A stretch of DNA of 64,000 nt from Sporolactobacillus sp. Y61 (GCF_040529185.1 NZ_CP159510.1:1-64000); one strand, 5' to 3'. Shown: positions 37,071 through 46,713, counted from the stretch's first letter. The notes: generated from the letters alone by a model not told the origin. A program made the numbers and translations.

Positions 37071-37661
37071 CTCGCACGCTTAACCTGTTCCAACAACCGG
37101 TAAGAGCGGATTCCAGATAACCTCCCTGGTTGACGTCGTCGCCTTTGTCTATGACTTTTTTAATCTACCTGCATTGGGGGCACCTGAATTTTTCATATCG
37201 GGGTAAATTTTCTCGGTCGTCCCTGATTTTTGACCATACGACTTCAGATTGCCCTCTATTTTGGCAGAAAATGATTTCAGAACTCCTTATCATCCCTTTT
37301 ACACAAGGGTTCCCCACATCGCAATTAGCTCTAAGGATTAATCCATGACCAGTACAAATAACCCCGAAAGGAATCTTATCCTTCAGAGGTATTGTAGGAA
37401 CTCTACTTTATTCCCTGCGCATTCCACCAAACCGATTTCTGATCATTTATTAATTTCTTCCAGCGCTTTCCAATGCAATCAATAAATCCAGCGCACATTA
37501 ATAGCCCATGATGGCGGCGACTTCTTCCCATATGCTTCCACCAAAGCCATTTCAACTCTATCAACGCCACGTACTCGACGTGGCTCGAGAGGACAGACCG
37601 AATGTCATTTGAGTGTGTCCGTTCACGGGAACATATCCACAGCGTTTTTAGCAGTATCTTT
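37071..37661. other. Gene-poor region
   Basis: About 590 bases without a supported gene. A minus-strand run near 37500-37570 (RVEMALVEAYGKKSPPSWAI) looks like a fragment of an old small gene, without start site or family. Confidence 0.35.
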
Positions 37662-37829
37662 TTAGAGAATAGGATAGGTTTGTACGTATCGAGGATTAGT
37701 ATAATAGGGCGGTCTGGGTCCTATTAACGGCATTGGCCACGTGTAAGGGTTGTCATCATAGAGCATCTCTACTTTTTCATCAGAAAAATTCACGAGTAAT
37801 AATTGGACTTCAGGACTATATTGAAACAA
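37662..37829 (-). CDS. Small hypothetical protein, 55 aa, Pro/Tyr-rich tail
   Basis: A 55-codon frame starting with TTG at 37829, eight bases after a strong GAGGAGG site. The N-terminal half is FQYSPEVQLLLVNFSDEKVE; the tail is rich in Pro and Tyr (DDNPYTWPMPLIGPRPPYYT). I do not recognise it. It is divergent from the SDR gene, with about 170 bases between them. The ribosome binding site and protein-like composition are the support. Confidence 0.5.
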   Translation of the reverse strand: MFQYSPEVQLLLVNFSDEKVEMLYDDNPYTWPMPLIGPRPPYYTNPRYVQTYPIL

Positions 37830-38055
37830 GCGAATAACCTCCTCTTAAATTTACCTGATATACCTTATTCGGTAACCTCTAATAAAGAGCAAGTACTTCT
37901 TTCGTCAAGCTTTAAACGCTTTTGGATTGGAACATGCACTGGGTACGCCCAAGTAACATAGTGTAAAAGGTCATTTCTATTCATGCAAGGAGGATTCCAA
38001 TGGGGCAGGATGGGCAAAAAAAAATCAGAAGAAAATTAACGATGGAAATTATCCA

Positions 38056-38946
38056 ATGTATCCAAATTACGGGGTCATAACTCGCTATGAGGACATTCCG
38101 ATTAATGTCCCTGAACAACGTCAACTTCGACAACCGGGTGTGGAAAGACTGATGGTCCCGCGGCCTATTATTGAAAATCCGGAGTACAGGGGAAGCGGGA
38201 AATTAACAGGGAAAGTTGCCCTCATCACAGGCGGGGACAACGGGATCGGAGCAGCTGTAGCGATTGCGTTTGCTAAAGTAGGCGCCAGTGTTGCTATTTC
38301 CTACTTTGATGAACATGAAGATGCAAACAGAACAAAAGCGCGGATCGAACAACTCGGTCAGCGCAGCCTTTTACTGCCAGGTGATGTCCGAGACAAAAAT
38401 CAATGTATCTCCAACGTGGAACAAACGATTCAATCATTCGGACGATTGGATATTCTTGTTAATCACGTGGGTATCCAGTTCCAGCAGCCAAGTTTACTCG
38501 ATATCACAGACGAGCAATTAGATGACACCTTGAAAGTTAATATCTATTCTCATTTTTACACAACCAGAGCGGCACTTCCCTATTTGAAAACAGGCAGCTC
38601 AATTATTAACACATCTTCGGTTGTAACTTTTAAAGGCCCTTCACAATTGATTGATTACACCTCAACGAAGGCGGCGAATATTGGCTTTACTCGTGCTTTG
38701 GCCAATAATCTTATAGATAAGGGAATTCGGGTCAATGCTGTCGCACCAGGATCAACCTGGACTCCGCTCCAGCCGTCAACCTATTCTGCAGATCAGGTCG
38801 CTATATTAGGTTCCGGTAATCCGATGCGGAGAATGGCCCAACCCTTTGAGCTTGCGCCAGCGTACGTCTATCTTGCCTCCGACGATTCCAGATTTGTTAC
38901 TGGCCAAACCATTCATGTTAATGGTGGAGAGCTGACATCATCATAA
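38056..38946 (+). CDS. Short-chain dehydrogenase/reductase (true start probably 38000, one-base frameshift)
   Basis: As given the frame opens at ATG 38056 (296 residues), but the best start is ATG 38000 behind AAGGAGG; adding one A to the 9-base A run at 38016-38024 joins [19 protein letters not shown] to the rest. It is an SDR of the extended-N-terminus type common in Bacilli (YhdF/YhxD-like). Cofactor motif [20 protein letters not shown] (about 52), NHVG (the usual NNAG varied), catalytic Ser in [20 protein letters not shown] (Tyr-x-x-x-Lys) and [12 protein letters not shown]. Likely NAD(P)-dependent oxidoreductase linked to stress; substrate unknown. Confidence 0.9.
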   Translation: MYPNYGVITRYEDIPINVPEQRQLRQPGVERLMVPRPIIENPEYRGSGKLTGKVALITGGDNGIGAAVAIAFAKVGASVAISYFDEHEDANRTKARIEQLGQRSLLLPGDVRDKNQCISNVEQTIQSFGRLDILVNHVGIQFQQPSLLDITDEQLDDTLKVNIYSHFYTTRAALPYLKTGSSIINTSSVVTFKGPSQLIDYTSTKAANIGFTRALANNLIDKGIRVNAVAPGSTWTPLQPSTYSADQVAILGSGNPMRRMAQPFELAPAYVYLASDDSRFVTGQTIHVNGGELTSS

Positions 38947-38990
38947 GAAACGATTCAAGCAATAAGTTGAGAACTATCTCGAAATGTATT

Positions 38991-39037
38991 AAAAACCAGT
39001 CTTCCTAAAATCGTTGATTAAAGGAAAACTGGTTTTG
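38991..39037. terminator. Hairpin after the SDR gene
   Basis: AAAACCAGT-CTTCCT pairs with AGGAAA-ACTGGTTTT, close after the SDR stop and facing the convergent NADH oxidase gene. Confidence 0.75.
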
Positions 39038-39099
39038 ATGAGTTTATATGAATGGCAGGCTGGATGGCTAAACCGCGGGCTGGAACCGCCCTGTTTTGA

Positions 39100-40467
39100 T
39101 CACAGATTGGCAGGTACAATATTGTTTGCCTTTTTATAGGCAGCTTTAGCCAGTTCGCATAAGTAATTCCATTGCTGGTCAAACTCCGGCTGGAAGAAGA
39201 AATCAGCCAGTGCCAGTTGCTGTGTGGTCTGTTTTGTTTGAATGGCCAGAGACAGCGTGTTGATTGCCGGCGTGATATCGTGTTTCGACATGAGCTGTCC
39301 GCCGACAATACGATTGGTACCCACTTCGTAAGTTAATTTCATATAAATCTTTTCTGTATCTGGTACAAAGGACGGTCTATAATAATCTTCTACAAATACC
39401 GATTGAGTCTTCAGGCCGCTCTTTGCTGCTGTTGCTTCTTTAATCCCTGTCGTAGCAAATTTATAGTCGAAAAGAGACAAAGCTGATGTGCCGGAAACGC
39501 TGGGCATCTCAACCGATGGCTTCTCAAGATTCAGCGCGGCAACAACGGCCTGACGGCGCGCATTTGTAGCCAGAGCAATCGGCATTTTCTCGCCATTCGG
39601 GCTGTAATCGATCATGCAGGCATCACCGGCTGCAAAGACATCTGGTGCACTGGTTCTCTGATAACGATCTACTTTAATGGTTCCGTTCGGATTCTGTTCA
39701 ATCGTTCCTTTCAGCCATTCTGTATTAGGCACAACGCCTGCAGCCTCAACAACCAGGTCGGCCGGATAGACACCTTTATCCGTTGCAACAGCTGTTGCTT
39801 TACCGTTTTGCCCTTGAATCTCCTGAACTTTTTCGCCAAGCTGAACGTTAATCCCCCGCTTGATGAGATCAGCCGTCAGTAAATCAGTAAATTCCTTATC
39901 CAGATAAGTCGGCAGAATCCGGTCAGCAACATCAATGACAGTCACCTGCTTGCCAGCTTTAACATAAGCTTCAACCAATTCAATGCCGATATAGCCGCTT
40001 CCGATAACGACGACATCTTTTATATTTGGATCATTGATTTTCGCTTTGTTTTTCAGCGCCCATTCTCTGCCGCGCAGAAAATAAACATTTTCCAAATCGT
40101 TGCCCTTAAATGGCAGCTGACGGGGAACGGCACCAGGGGTCAGAATGAGTTTATCATACGAGATATCAGACGCTTTCTGTGTATCCAGATTGATCGCATG
40201 AATCGTTTTCGCCTTCGGATCCAGGCCGGTTACCTGGTGATGTGCATAAACGTCTACACCCTGATCACTGTATCCTTCCCTGGTTGCATAGTGTATATAA
40301 TCTATATTTTGAACAGCATCCTCTAAATACAGCTGAATCCCGCAAGAGAGAAAGGATACTTTATCCGTTTGCTCAAACAATTTGATTTTCGCATCAGGAT
40401 AAGTCTCTAACGCTGTTTTCACAGCTTCATATCCACCATGAGATGTTCCGACAACAACAATATTCAC
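39100..40467 (-). CDS. nox: NADH oxidase / CoA-disulfide-reductase-family flavoprotein
   Basis: A 455-residue flavoprotein starting at GTG 40467 (NIVVVGTSHGGYEAVKTAL) behind TTGGAGGGG. It has the single redox Cys in VSFLSCGIQLYL (about 42) typical of Nox, NADH peroxidase and CoA-disulfide reductase; the NAD-binding fold VVVIGSGYIGIELVEAYVKAG (about 150) and FAD motif VFAAGDACMIDY. A water-forming NADH oxidase that regenerates NAD+ and removes oxygen is most likely, but peroxidase activity cannot be excluded. A PerR/Fur-like box lies upstream, fitting oxygen or peroxide control. Monocistronic. Confidence 0.88.
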   Translation of the reverse strand: MNIVVVGTSHGGYEAVKTALETYPDAKIKLFEQTDKVSFLSCGIQLYLEDAVQNIDYIHYATREGYSDQGVDVYAHHQVTGLDPKAKTIHAINLDTQKASDISYDKLILTPGAVPRQLPFKGNDLENVYFLRGREWALKNKAKINDPNIKDVVVIGSGYIGIELVEAYVKAGKQVTVIDVADRILPTYLDKEFTDLLTADLIKRGINVQLGEKVQEIQGQNGKATAVATDKGVYPADLVVEAAGVVPNTEWLKGTIEQNPNGTIKVDRYQRTSAPDVFAAGDACMIDYSPNGEKMPIALATNARRQAVVAALNLEKPSVEMPSVSGTSALSLFDYKFATTGIKEATAAKSGLKTQSVFVEDYYRPSFVPDTEKIYMKLTYEVGTNRIVGGQLMSKHDITPAINTLSLAIQTKQTTQQLALADFFFQPEFDQQWNYLCELAKAAYKKANNIVPANL

Positions 40468-40543
40468 ATAAACCCCTCCAATAATGTTTATCATTAACCA
40501 ACGTGTATACAATAACACATACTATATTATAATTAAAGTAATA

Positions 40544-40558
40544 TGATAATCATTATAA
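40544..40558. promoter_or_regulatory. PerR/Fur-family box upstream of nox
   Basis: TGATAATCATTATAA differs by one base from the PerR box TTATAATNATTATAA and by one base from the Fur 7-1-7 box TGATAATNATTATCA. It lies about 77 bases before the GTG start. Confidence 0.65.
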
Positions 40559-40665
40559 TAAAGACCTTTGATTATTGACTTAATCCTGCGGTTTATTCAT
40601 TGAAGGGATTCTTATTTTTGGCTTTCTCATTCCGGCCGAAGCGACTCATAAGGCACGTTTGCCGC

Positions 40666-41607
40666 TTACTCATCCGTGTCCCTTCGTTTGATCATTACGG
40701 TTGTCCCTTTATCAATTTCAGAAGCCACATGCAAACTCAGTGACAGACGGTCGGTGACCTCTTTAACCAGAAAAAATCCTAATCCGGTCGCTTTTTTATC
40801 GCGCCGGCCATTGTAACCGGTAAAACCATGTTCGAACAGTCGTGGCAGATCTTCCGGTAAAATACCGATGCCTGTGTCCCTGATCTGAATGCTTTCCGAA
40901 GTCAGGCCGATACGGACACCACCCTTTTTCGTATACTTTACAGCATTACTGATGATTTGTTCCAGCGCAAAGGACAGCCACTTCTCATCAGTGGTCCAGG
41001 TTGCGTCACCATCGACCGTCACGCGGAGTCCTTTTTTAATAAACAAAGGGGCAAACTTGCGCACAGCTGCCTGGACGAGTGGTTTCAACGGCACCTTTGT
41101 AAAGCGGTAGTCCGTCTGCTCATGGTTCAAGCGCAGATAATGCAGCAGCATGTCCAGATAGTTCTCCAGCTGAAACGTCTGCTCTTTTAACTCATCTACG
41201 GTAAAATCGCCGGTCTGTCCCATCAGATCAAGGACAGAAAGCGGTACCTTCATCTGATGACTCCACATACGTACCACATCTGTTAAATCCGCATCAAAAT
41301 GTCTGATCCCGGTCATCTTATGTTCGTAGTATTTTTTTTGTTCCTCGAGCAGCTTCAGCATATCTTTCTCGGCCTGAGACTGGGGTTTCAGATCGACCTG
41401 AGGCACGACCTGACGGAGCCGTCTGTGATGGCGGCGCTTGAAGCAGTAATAATCCCAGCTGCTGAAAACGATGAGCGCCGTCGTCCCAAAAAGGAGAGCC
41501 GACCAGAATGTCCGCATGGGCAGACCCCGCAGATAAAAGGTCAGGCACATCACGGTGACGATAAACAGAGCGGCATAGATATAGTGCTTTCGCTCACGCC
41601 AGTACAT
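40666..41607 (-). CDS. bceS: BceS-type intramembrane-sensing histidine kinase
   Basis: A kinase of about 313 residues with two N-terminal membrane helices and almost no extracellular loop (YIYAALFIVTVMCLTFYL; WSALLFGTTALIVFSSW), as in BceS/VraG-partner kinases that sense through their ABC transporter. The H-box region is VVRMWSHQMKVPLSVLDL; the ATPase domain has EQIISNAVKYT (N-box), IRDTGIGILPEDLPRLFEHG and ATGLGFFLVKEV. As given it is in frame with the upstream response regulator (one 530-codon frame, 40666-42258), but one missing G at 41616-41618 explains that; the kinase start is then about ATG 41607. Confidence 0.88.
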   Translation of the reverse strand: MYWRERKHYIYAALFIVTVMCLTFYLRGLPMRTFWSALLFGTTALIVFSSWDYYCFKRRHHRRLRQVVPQVDLKPQSQAEKDMLKLLEEQKKYYEHKMTGIRHFDADLTDVVRMWSHQMKVPLSVLDLMGQTGDFTVDELKEQTFQLENYLDMLLHYLRLNHEQTDYRFTKVPLKPLVQAAVRKFAPLFIKKGLRVTVDGDATWTTDEKWLSFALEQIISNAVKYTKKGGVRIGLTSESIQIRDTGIGILPEDLPRLFEHGFTGYNGRRDKKATGLGFFLVKEVTDRLSLSLHVASEIDKGTTVMIKRRDTDE

Positions 41608-42243
41608 AGCCGACACCCGGACGGTTCCGATGTAGTCGAAGCCAATCACATGCAGCTTTTTCCGCATGCGGGCAATATTTACCTGCAGGGTATTGGCATC
41701 AATATACTCATCTGATTCCCAGAGTTTTGCGAGCAGGACGTCTTTTGCTACCGTTCGATTGGGCTGTTCGAAGAAGGTGCGAAGGAGTTTAGCTTCAGTA
41801 GGGGTCAGATCAACTTTATCCGACCCTTTTGTCAATTCGGTGCCTTCCAGGACGAAACCTTTAAAAGTCAGTTGTGCCTGAGAGAAGCTGTAGGTTCGCC
41901 GCAGCAGGGCATTAATTTTCGCCTTCAGCACATCGACCGAAAAAGGTTTGGTGATATAATCATCCGCACCCATGTTCATCGCCATCACCTGGTTCATCTC
42001 ATCATCCGCCGAACTCAGGAAGATGATCGGTGTTGTTGCCCTTTTTCGAATCTCTGTCGTCCAATAAAAGCCATTAAAATAAGGCAAAGTAATATCCATC
42101 AAAATCAAATCAGGTGCCACTTCTTCGATTTCCTGACGTACGCTGCGAAAATTTCGAACGGAAACCAGCATGTATCCAGTCAGTGCCACAGTCAGCTGTT
42201 TCACGATCGCCGGGTCGTCTTCCACAATAAATACTTTTGTCAT
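41594..42243 (-). CDS. bceR: BceR-type response regulator (OmpR family)
   Basis: Receiver domain with EDDPAIV, phospho-Asp in LILMDITLPYFNG (about 50), FLSSADD and KPFSVDVL, then a winged-helix DNA-binding domain (LTPTEAKLLRTFFEQP, NTLQVNIARMRKKL). With one G added to the run 41616-41618 it ends naturally as TVRGVGYVLA and stops at 41594, overlapping the kinase start. It would switch on bceAB in response to cell-wall peptides. Starts at ATG 42243; an upstream ATG at 42258 is possible. Confidence 0.9.
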
Positions 42244-42308
42244 CAGTGAATCTCCCATTATGACAGGCTATATTCATTTTACTGATTTTTGCGATCAGGG
42301 ACAAATGC

Positions 42309-42338
42309 AAAAAGGGCATCCCGAAACAGGATACCCTT
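42309..42338 (-). terminator. Terminator after bceB
   Basis: AAGGGTATCC pairs with GGATGCCCTT (minus strand), followed by a T run, between bceB and bceR. Confidence 0.8.
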
Positions 42339-42343
42339 ACTGA

Positions 42344-44389
42344 TCACCTTTCCACAATGCGATAATATGCCCGGCTCGTTTGTTTGTAGATCATGTAGTA
42401 AATCACGGCGACGACGGCGATCGTTCCGATACTTGTCAGCAGCAGTAAGCCGAAGCGTGTCGTGCCAAATAAGCTGATCAATTTTTGAATCATGATGAAG
42501 GCAAAGCCGAAATGGACAATCGCCACAGCAATGGGCAGGAAGAAGACGAGCAGCACCTGGGAGCGAATTGTCTTTTTTACTTCTTCGCCACTTAAACCGA
42601 CTTCCTGCAGGATTTCAAAGCTGCGTTTATCCTGTTCCCCTTCAGAGATCTGTTTGTAGTAAATGATGAGCGCGGTGCCGAGAATGAAGGTGAAGCCTAA
42701 GACCAGGCCAATGAACAGGAACCCGCCGGCAAATGAAAGGAAAGCCTTGTGCGTCTCATCATAGGTTTGCAGGGATGGCGGCATACCGGCAAGCGTCTTT
42801 TCTTCACCGCGATCATCCGCTTCAATCTTTGATTCAGTATCGCCGGCATGTCTGATTGGATCGTCTCCATTCACCCGGTAATAGGACAAAGCGTTCTGGA
42901 GTTTCTTCGCATCATTGACCATCATATTGGCGCTGATTGTTGTATCGAAAGCAAGCGGATAATGATTACCCGCCGCTTTCGATGCAGCGTCGAGTACAGG
43001 CTGAATCTGCGCTTTCGACTGGACGATCAAAACCAGCCAGTTTGCTGTCGTCATGCTGTTTGATGGAAAATTTCGGATTTTGCTGATTTTGTCTTTGATT
43101 GCAAACGTGTGAGCCCCAAATGTCGCTTTATCTTCATTGAAACTGCCGACTACCGGGTAAGCGATGGCTTCATTGCCTTTTAAATAAACATTTTTACCGG
43201 TCAGCTGCTCATAAGTATCCGCGGTCATGAAGTTGACTTGCGTCAGGCTGGAAAATTTTTGCCTGTTCTCGAATTTTCCATCGTTCATTGAGCCCATCAT
43301 GCCATTTGACATTTCATAAACGACAGGGTGCTTCAGTGTCATGCCATTTATTTCAGCCACCTGGTTGACCAGTTCACTGGCGCGCTGCTCGGTCGTGTTG
43401 ACATTGATCACCGTATTGCGAACAAAATAGCCATCCATCACATTACTGATGCTGGAATACAGCCCGACCGTCGTCGCCAGGGTAACGAACGTCATCGTGA
43501 CTAATATCGTCACATTGGCCAGACCAAGTGCATTTTGTTTCATCCGGTAAAGCATACTGGAGACCGTAATGAAGTGTTTCGGCTGATAGTAATAGGCTTT
43601 ATTTTTCTTCTGCCGTTTGAGCAGCCAGATCGTAAAGCTCAGGTAAAACAGCAGCGTACCGAGGATGACAAACAGTACAGCAATAAAGAATTTCAATAAC
43701 GCGTCGAGTGGAGACGTGACCGTTACGGCAAGGTAATAGCCAATCGCAAGTGATACGATGCCAAGCAGGGCGAGAATGCCGCGTGACTTCGGTTCTTTTT
43801 CTCCTTTGCTCGCATTTTTCAGCAAATCCAGGCTTGACTGGTGGTGGATGGAAAAAGTGCTGATTATGATTAAGAGCAGATAGATCCCTGCAAAAATGAC
43901 GGTAACCACCCCAACGGCAAGTGGGCTCCACTGCAAGTCAAAATAACTTTCGCCAAGCAGGTGAATCAAAATAAGATAAAAAAATTTAGCAAGGATAATA
44001 CCCAGAACGGTTCCTGCAACCACGGTCACGAGAAACATCATCAGCAGCTCCAGTAAGGAGATGCGGACAATCTGACTCTTTTTCAGACCAAGAATATGGT
44101 AGAGCCCGAACGCTTTCGTTCTCTGTTTCAATAAAAAACGATAACTGTAGATTAAAAAGATGGTGGCAAACAGGGCCAGAACGATCAGACCGAGGGCGAG
44201 CAGCATCGCTGCATTGGAGGCTCCCTGCAGCTTTTTCAAACTCGGACTAAACAAAATCGTTGCAATTAACATATTCATGATGAACATCACAACACTGGCC
44301 AGGCTGAAGGGAAGAAAATGGCTCATCGACTGACGGATGTTGCGGCTGGCTAATTTCAGGTAAAACAATTCAGTGCACCTCCGTCCCAA
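42344..44389 (-). CDS. bceB: BceB-type ABC permease
   Basis: A 681-residue FtsX-like permease with ten helices in the 1+3+2+4 layout and a large extracellular domain (about 320-540) between helices 7 and 8, the mark of BceB peptide-sensing and detoxification transporters. Signatures: KLASRNIRQSMSHFLPF at the N-terminus and QISEGEQDKRSFEILQEVGLSGEEV before the last helices. With BceA it frees lipid II-cycle intermediates from peptides such as bacitracin and signals flux to BceS. Overlaps bceA by 20 bases. Confidence 0.93.
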   Translation of the reverse strand: MGRRCTELFYLKLASRNIRQSMSHFLPFSLASVVMFIMNMLIATILFSPSLKKLQGASNAAMLLALGLIVLALFATIFLIYSYRFLLKQRTKAFGLYHILGLKKSQIVRISLLELLMMFLVTVVAGTVLGIILAKFFYLILIHLLGESYFDLQWSPLAVGVVTVIFAGIYLLLIIISTFSIHHQSSLDLLKNASKGEKEPKSRGILALLGIVSLAIGYYLAVTVTSPLDALLKFFIAVLFVILGTLLFYLSFTIWLLKRQKKNKAYYYQPKHFITVSSMLYRMKQNALGLANVTILVTMTFVTLATTVGLYSSISNVMDGYFVRNTVINVNTTEQRASELVNQVAEINGMTLKHPVVYEMSNGMMGSMNDGKFENRQKFSSLTQVNFMTADTYEQLTGKNVYLKGNEAIAYPVVGSFNEDKATFGAHTFAIKDKISKIRNFPSNSMTTANWLVLIVQSKAQIQPVLDAASKAAGNHYPLAFDTTISANMMVNDAKKLQNALSYYRVNGDDPIRHAGDTESKIEADDRGEEKTLAGMPPSLQTYDETHKAFLSFAGGFLFIGLVLGFTFILGTALIIYYKQISEGEQDKRSFEILQEVGLSGEEVKKTIRSQVLLVFFLPIAVAIVHFGFAFIMIQKLISLFGTTRFGLLLLTSIGTIAVVAVIYYMIYKQTSRAYYRIVER

Positions 44390-45128
44390 GCAGGTTGGTC
44401 ATGGTCATGCTGATCTCCTGCATGAAAACGGCTGCTTTTCGACTGGCACGATAGAGCTGGTGAAAAATGCGGCCGTCCTTAATGAACAGCACGCGCTTTG
44501 CGTGACTGGCCGCGATCGCCGAGTGGGTCACCATCAGAATGGTCTGGCCCGTTTCATTGATATCTTCCAACAGTGAGAGCAGCCCCTCGCTGTTCTTGAA
44601 GTCGAGCGCTGCCGTCGGTTCATCGGCGAGGATAAGTTCCGGCTCGGTGATCAGGGCGCGCGCAATCGCCACGCGCTGCTTTTGACCGCCGGATAACTCG
44701 AAAGGCTGCTTGTTCAGCAGATCGGCGATGTGTAATTTGGGCGCCAGTTTTCCCAGACGCTGTTCCATCACGCGCACTTTTTGACGGCCAAGAACGAGTG
44801 GTAAGAAAATATTGTCACGCACGGACAGCGTATCAAGCAGATTAAAATCCTGGAAAATGAACCCCAAATGCGTACGGCGAAACTCCGCCAGCTGGTTTTC
44901 TTTAATTTTCGTCACATCCTGACCATTCAGGATGACCGACCCCGACGTTGGTTTCTCAAGTGTTGCCAATGTGTTCAGCAAGGTCGTTTTCCCTGAACCG
45001 CTTTCCCCCATAATGGCGATGTATTCGCCATCCTCGACACTGAAGGTAACGTCCTGCAGGGCAACGGTTTTTTCTTTACTGAATCGTGTCTGAAAAATTT
45101 TCTGCAAATGATTGGCTTGTAGCAACAT
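44370..45128 (-). CDS. bceA: BceA-type ABC ATPase
   Basis: A 252-residue ATPase of the MacB/LolD/BceA group: Walker A MGESGSGKTTLLN (about 39), FIFQDFNLLDTLSVRDNI, signature LSGGQKQRVAIAR (about 144), Walker B LILADEPTAALD and H-loop VTHSA. First gene of the resistance operon; an inverted repeat upstream (45207-45220) may be the BceR-type operator. Confidence 0.94.
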   Translation of the reverse strand: MLLQANHLQKIFQTRFSKEKTVALQDVTFSVEDGEYIAIMGESGSGKTTLLNTLATLEKPTSGSVILNGQDVTKIKENQLAEFRRTHLGFIFQDFNLLDTLSVRDNIFLPLVLGRQKVRVMEQRLGKLAPKLHIADLLNKQPFELSGGQKQRVAIARALITEPELILADEPTAALDFKNSEGLLSLLEDINETGQTILMVTHSAIAASHAKRVLFIKDGRIFHQLYRASRKAAVFMQEISMTMTNLLGTEVH

Positions 45129-45206
45129 CGTGCTCGCTCCTTGTCTGTAATTTCTCTGATGTATTCAGTATACAGGCTCTCGCGCGGGTCACGCTGACAG
45201 TTCCGG

Positions 45207-45220
45207 TGTAAATCCTTACA
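45207..45220. promoter_or_regulatory. Inverted repeat upstream of bceA
   Basis: TGTAAATCCTTACA has perfect 5-base arms (TGTAA/TTACA). A TGACA-N7-TGTAA arrangement overlaps it. BceR-type boxes use TNACA and TGTAA half sites with 4-base spacing, so this is a candidate, not a clear match. Confidence 0.4.
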
Positions 45221-45276
45221 GATTTGTCAGACTTAAAAGCGCAAGCATGGCTGCGGTCTCTCGTCTGCAGGGCGGA

Positions 45277-46527
45277 TCAGTCAAACTGCGTCTGCCAGTC
45301 TTTTTCTCTGTAAGCCCGAAAGCACATGCGGATCTGTTCTGCCGTGTTCTTTTCTTCAGACAAAGGGGGCAGTTCATCCAGGCCAAAGAATCGGCTTGCG
45401 ATCGTTTCACAGTTCTCCCTGAACCTGCCGCCAATGATCGCACACTGAACAAAAATTTTGCAGACCCCATAGGCGTATACAGGGTAATTGTGGGCGTTTC
45501 GATCCTGGACAGCGATCACGCGCAGCGCTGCGACATCCAGTCCCGCCTCTTCCCTGACTTCTTTGACCGTGTTCGATCTGACCGACTGATCGACATCGAC
45601 CCAGCCGCCGGGCAGTGACCAGGTGCCGGATCTTTCCTGGACAAGCAAAATCTTATGCTGTTCAAAGATGGCAGCACGGGTATCCAGTTTCGGTGTCTGA
45701 TAACCCGTCTCACTGCAGAAAAGGTCTTTCACATGATCTTTGGAAATGCCCGTTTTCAGGCTCATCATTTCGGCAGCGATGTCTCTGATGCGTTCGAACC
45801 GTTCCCGATCGAACCGGTCTTTGGAATAGGCCAGTCCCGCCTGGCCCAGTGCCTGCAGTTCCATCGCCCAGCCAAGCCATGGCTGATGCGCCTGAATAGC
45901 TGCCCTCTGTGTCACGAGACTGAGCACATCTTCCGGCTGATTGAAATAACAGGTTGCTTTGATGTGCCGCGGTGAACGGCCGCCCCACAGGGCCAGTCCT
46001 CCGTCGACACCTGCGGCAGCAGCACATTGCATATCACTTGCGCTGTCTCCGATGTACAGAATCTCTTCTTTCTCAGCGCCGGACTCCCGCCGATACCGTT
46101 CCATCGGTTCCGGGTCCGGTTTGGGATGAACACAATCATCCGCACAAATCACGGTAGTGAAAAAGTGAGCCATTGAAGAAGGAAAAACCTGCCGGAACTC
46201 CTCCCTGGTCTGCGATGTGATCATCCCCAGTATGAAGTGCCTCTCTTTTAATGCTTCCAGCAGTTCCCGGACTCCGCCGAAGAGACGGATGGAAGAAGCA
46301 TATTGGAAAAAGTACTCCCCCCACACGTGCATCGCCGGCTCAATATCGCCAATTCCCAGTTGTCTGAGCGTCTCTCTACCTGGCAGATGCATGGCGAATT
46401 TGAGGTCGGATAACGTGACGGTTCGCTGCTGCAAACGGCGGACGGTCTCCTGCAGAGAGTGCAGCGTTGCCTTTTCCGTATCGATCAGCGTGCCATCAAT
46501 GTCGAATACAATCTGTCTGTACGTCAT
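45277..46527 (-). CDS. HAD-phosphatase / Nudix hydrolase fusion protein
   Basis: A 416-residue protein from ATG 46527. Residues 1-215 are a HAD phosphatase of the phosphoglycolate-phosphatase type: FDIDGTLIDTEKAT (nucleophile Asp), MITSQT, KPDPEPMERY and YIGDSASDMQCAAAAG. Residues about 225-415 are a Nudix hydrolase with the helical N-terminal domain (LGWAMELQALGQAGLAYSKD, FCSETGYQTPKLDTRA) and the Nudix box GGWVDVDQSVRSNTVKEVREEAGLD in which the REVREEAG core is present. The join is LSLVTQRAAIQAHQPWLGW. These are normally separate genes. A GTGA at the join (GTG start overlapping a TGA in another frame) leaves open that one indel hides two overlapping genes. Confidence 0.8.
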   Translation of the reverse strand: MTYRQIVFDIDGTLIDTEKATLHSLQETVRRLQQRTVTLSDLKFAMHLPGRETLRQLGIGDIEPAMHVWGEYFFQYASSIRLFGGVRELLEALKERHFILGMITSQTREEFRQVFPSSMAHFFTTVICADDCVHPKPDPEPMERYRRESGAEKEEILYIGDSASDMQCAAAAGVDGGLALWGGRSPRHIKATCYFNQPEDVLSLVTQRAAIQAHQPWLGWAMELQALGQAGLAYSKDRFDRERFERIRDIAAEMMSLKTGISKDHVKDLFCSETGYQTPKLDTRAAIFEQHKILLVQERSGTWSLPGGWVDVDQSVRSNTVKEVREEAGLDVAALRVIAVQDRNAHNYPVYAYGVCKIFVQCAIIGGRFRENCETIASRFFGLDELPPLSEEKNTAEQIRMCFRAYREKDWQTQFD

Positions 46528-46646
46528 AAGTGCCTCCGTATACAGAAATTTGAACTCCTCCTCAAGTATAATCGAATTTCCGCTTCCATTTATCCATGAC
46601 CGCCCGATTAAGGGATCTGGCTCAACAAATTTTCCGCCCTTCACAA

Positions 46647-46675
46647 TTGACAAAAATGATGATATCTTATATAGT
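46647..46675 (+). promoter_or_regulatory. Sigma-A promoter of the GntR-ABC operon
   Basis: TTGACA (46647-46652), 17-base spacer, TATAGT (46670-46675). The following GTTACATAAGTAATTAAC is a possible self-operator of the GntR-type repressor. Confidence 0.8.
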
Positions 46676-46713
46676 TCGTTACATAAGTAATTAACCATAC
46701 AGGTGGTGAGCCA

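Noticed and set aside
40666..42258. A genuine response regulator-histidine kinase fusion
   Set aside because: One added base restores the conserved regulator end and a separate kinase start, and the same kind of one-base loss is seen in several other genes.
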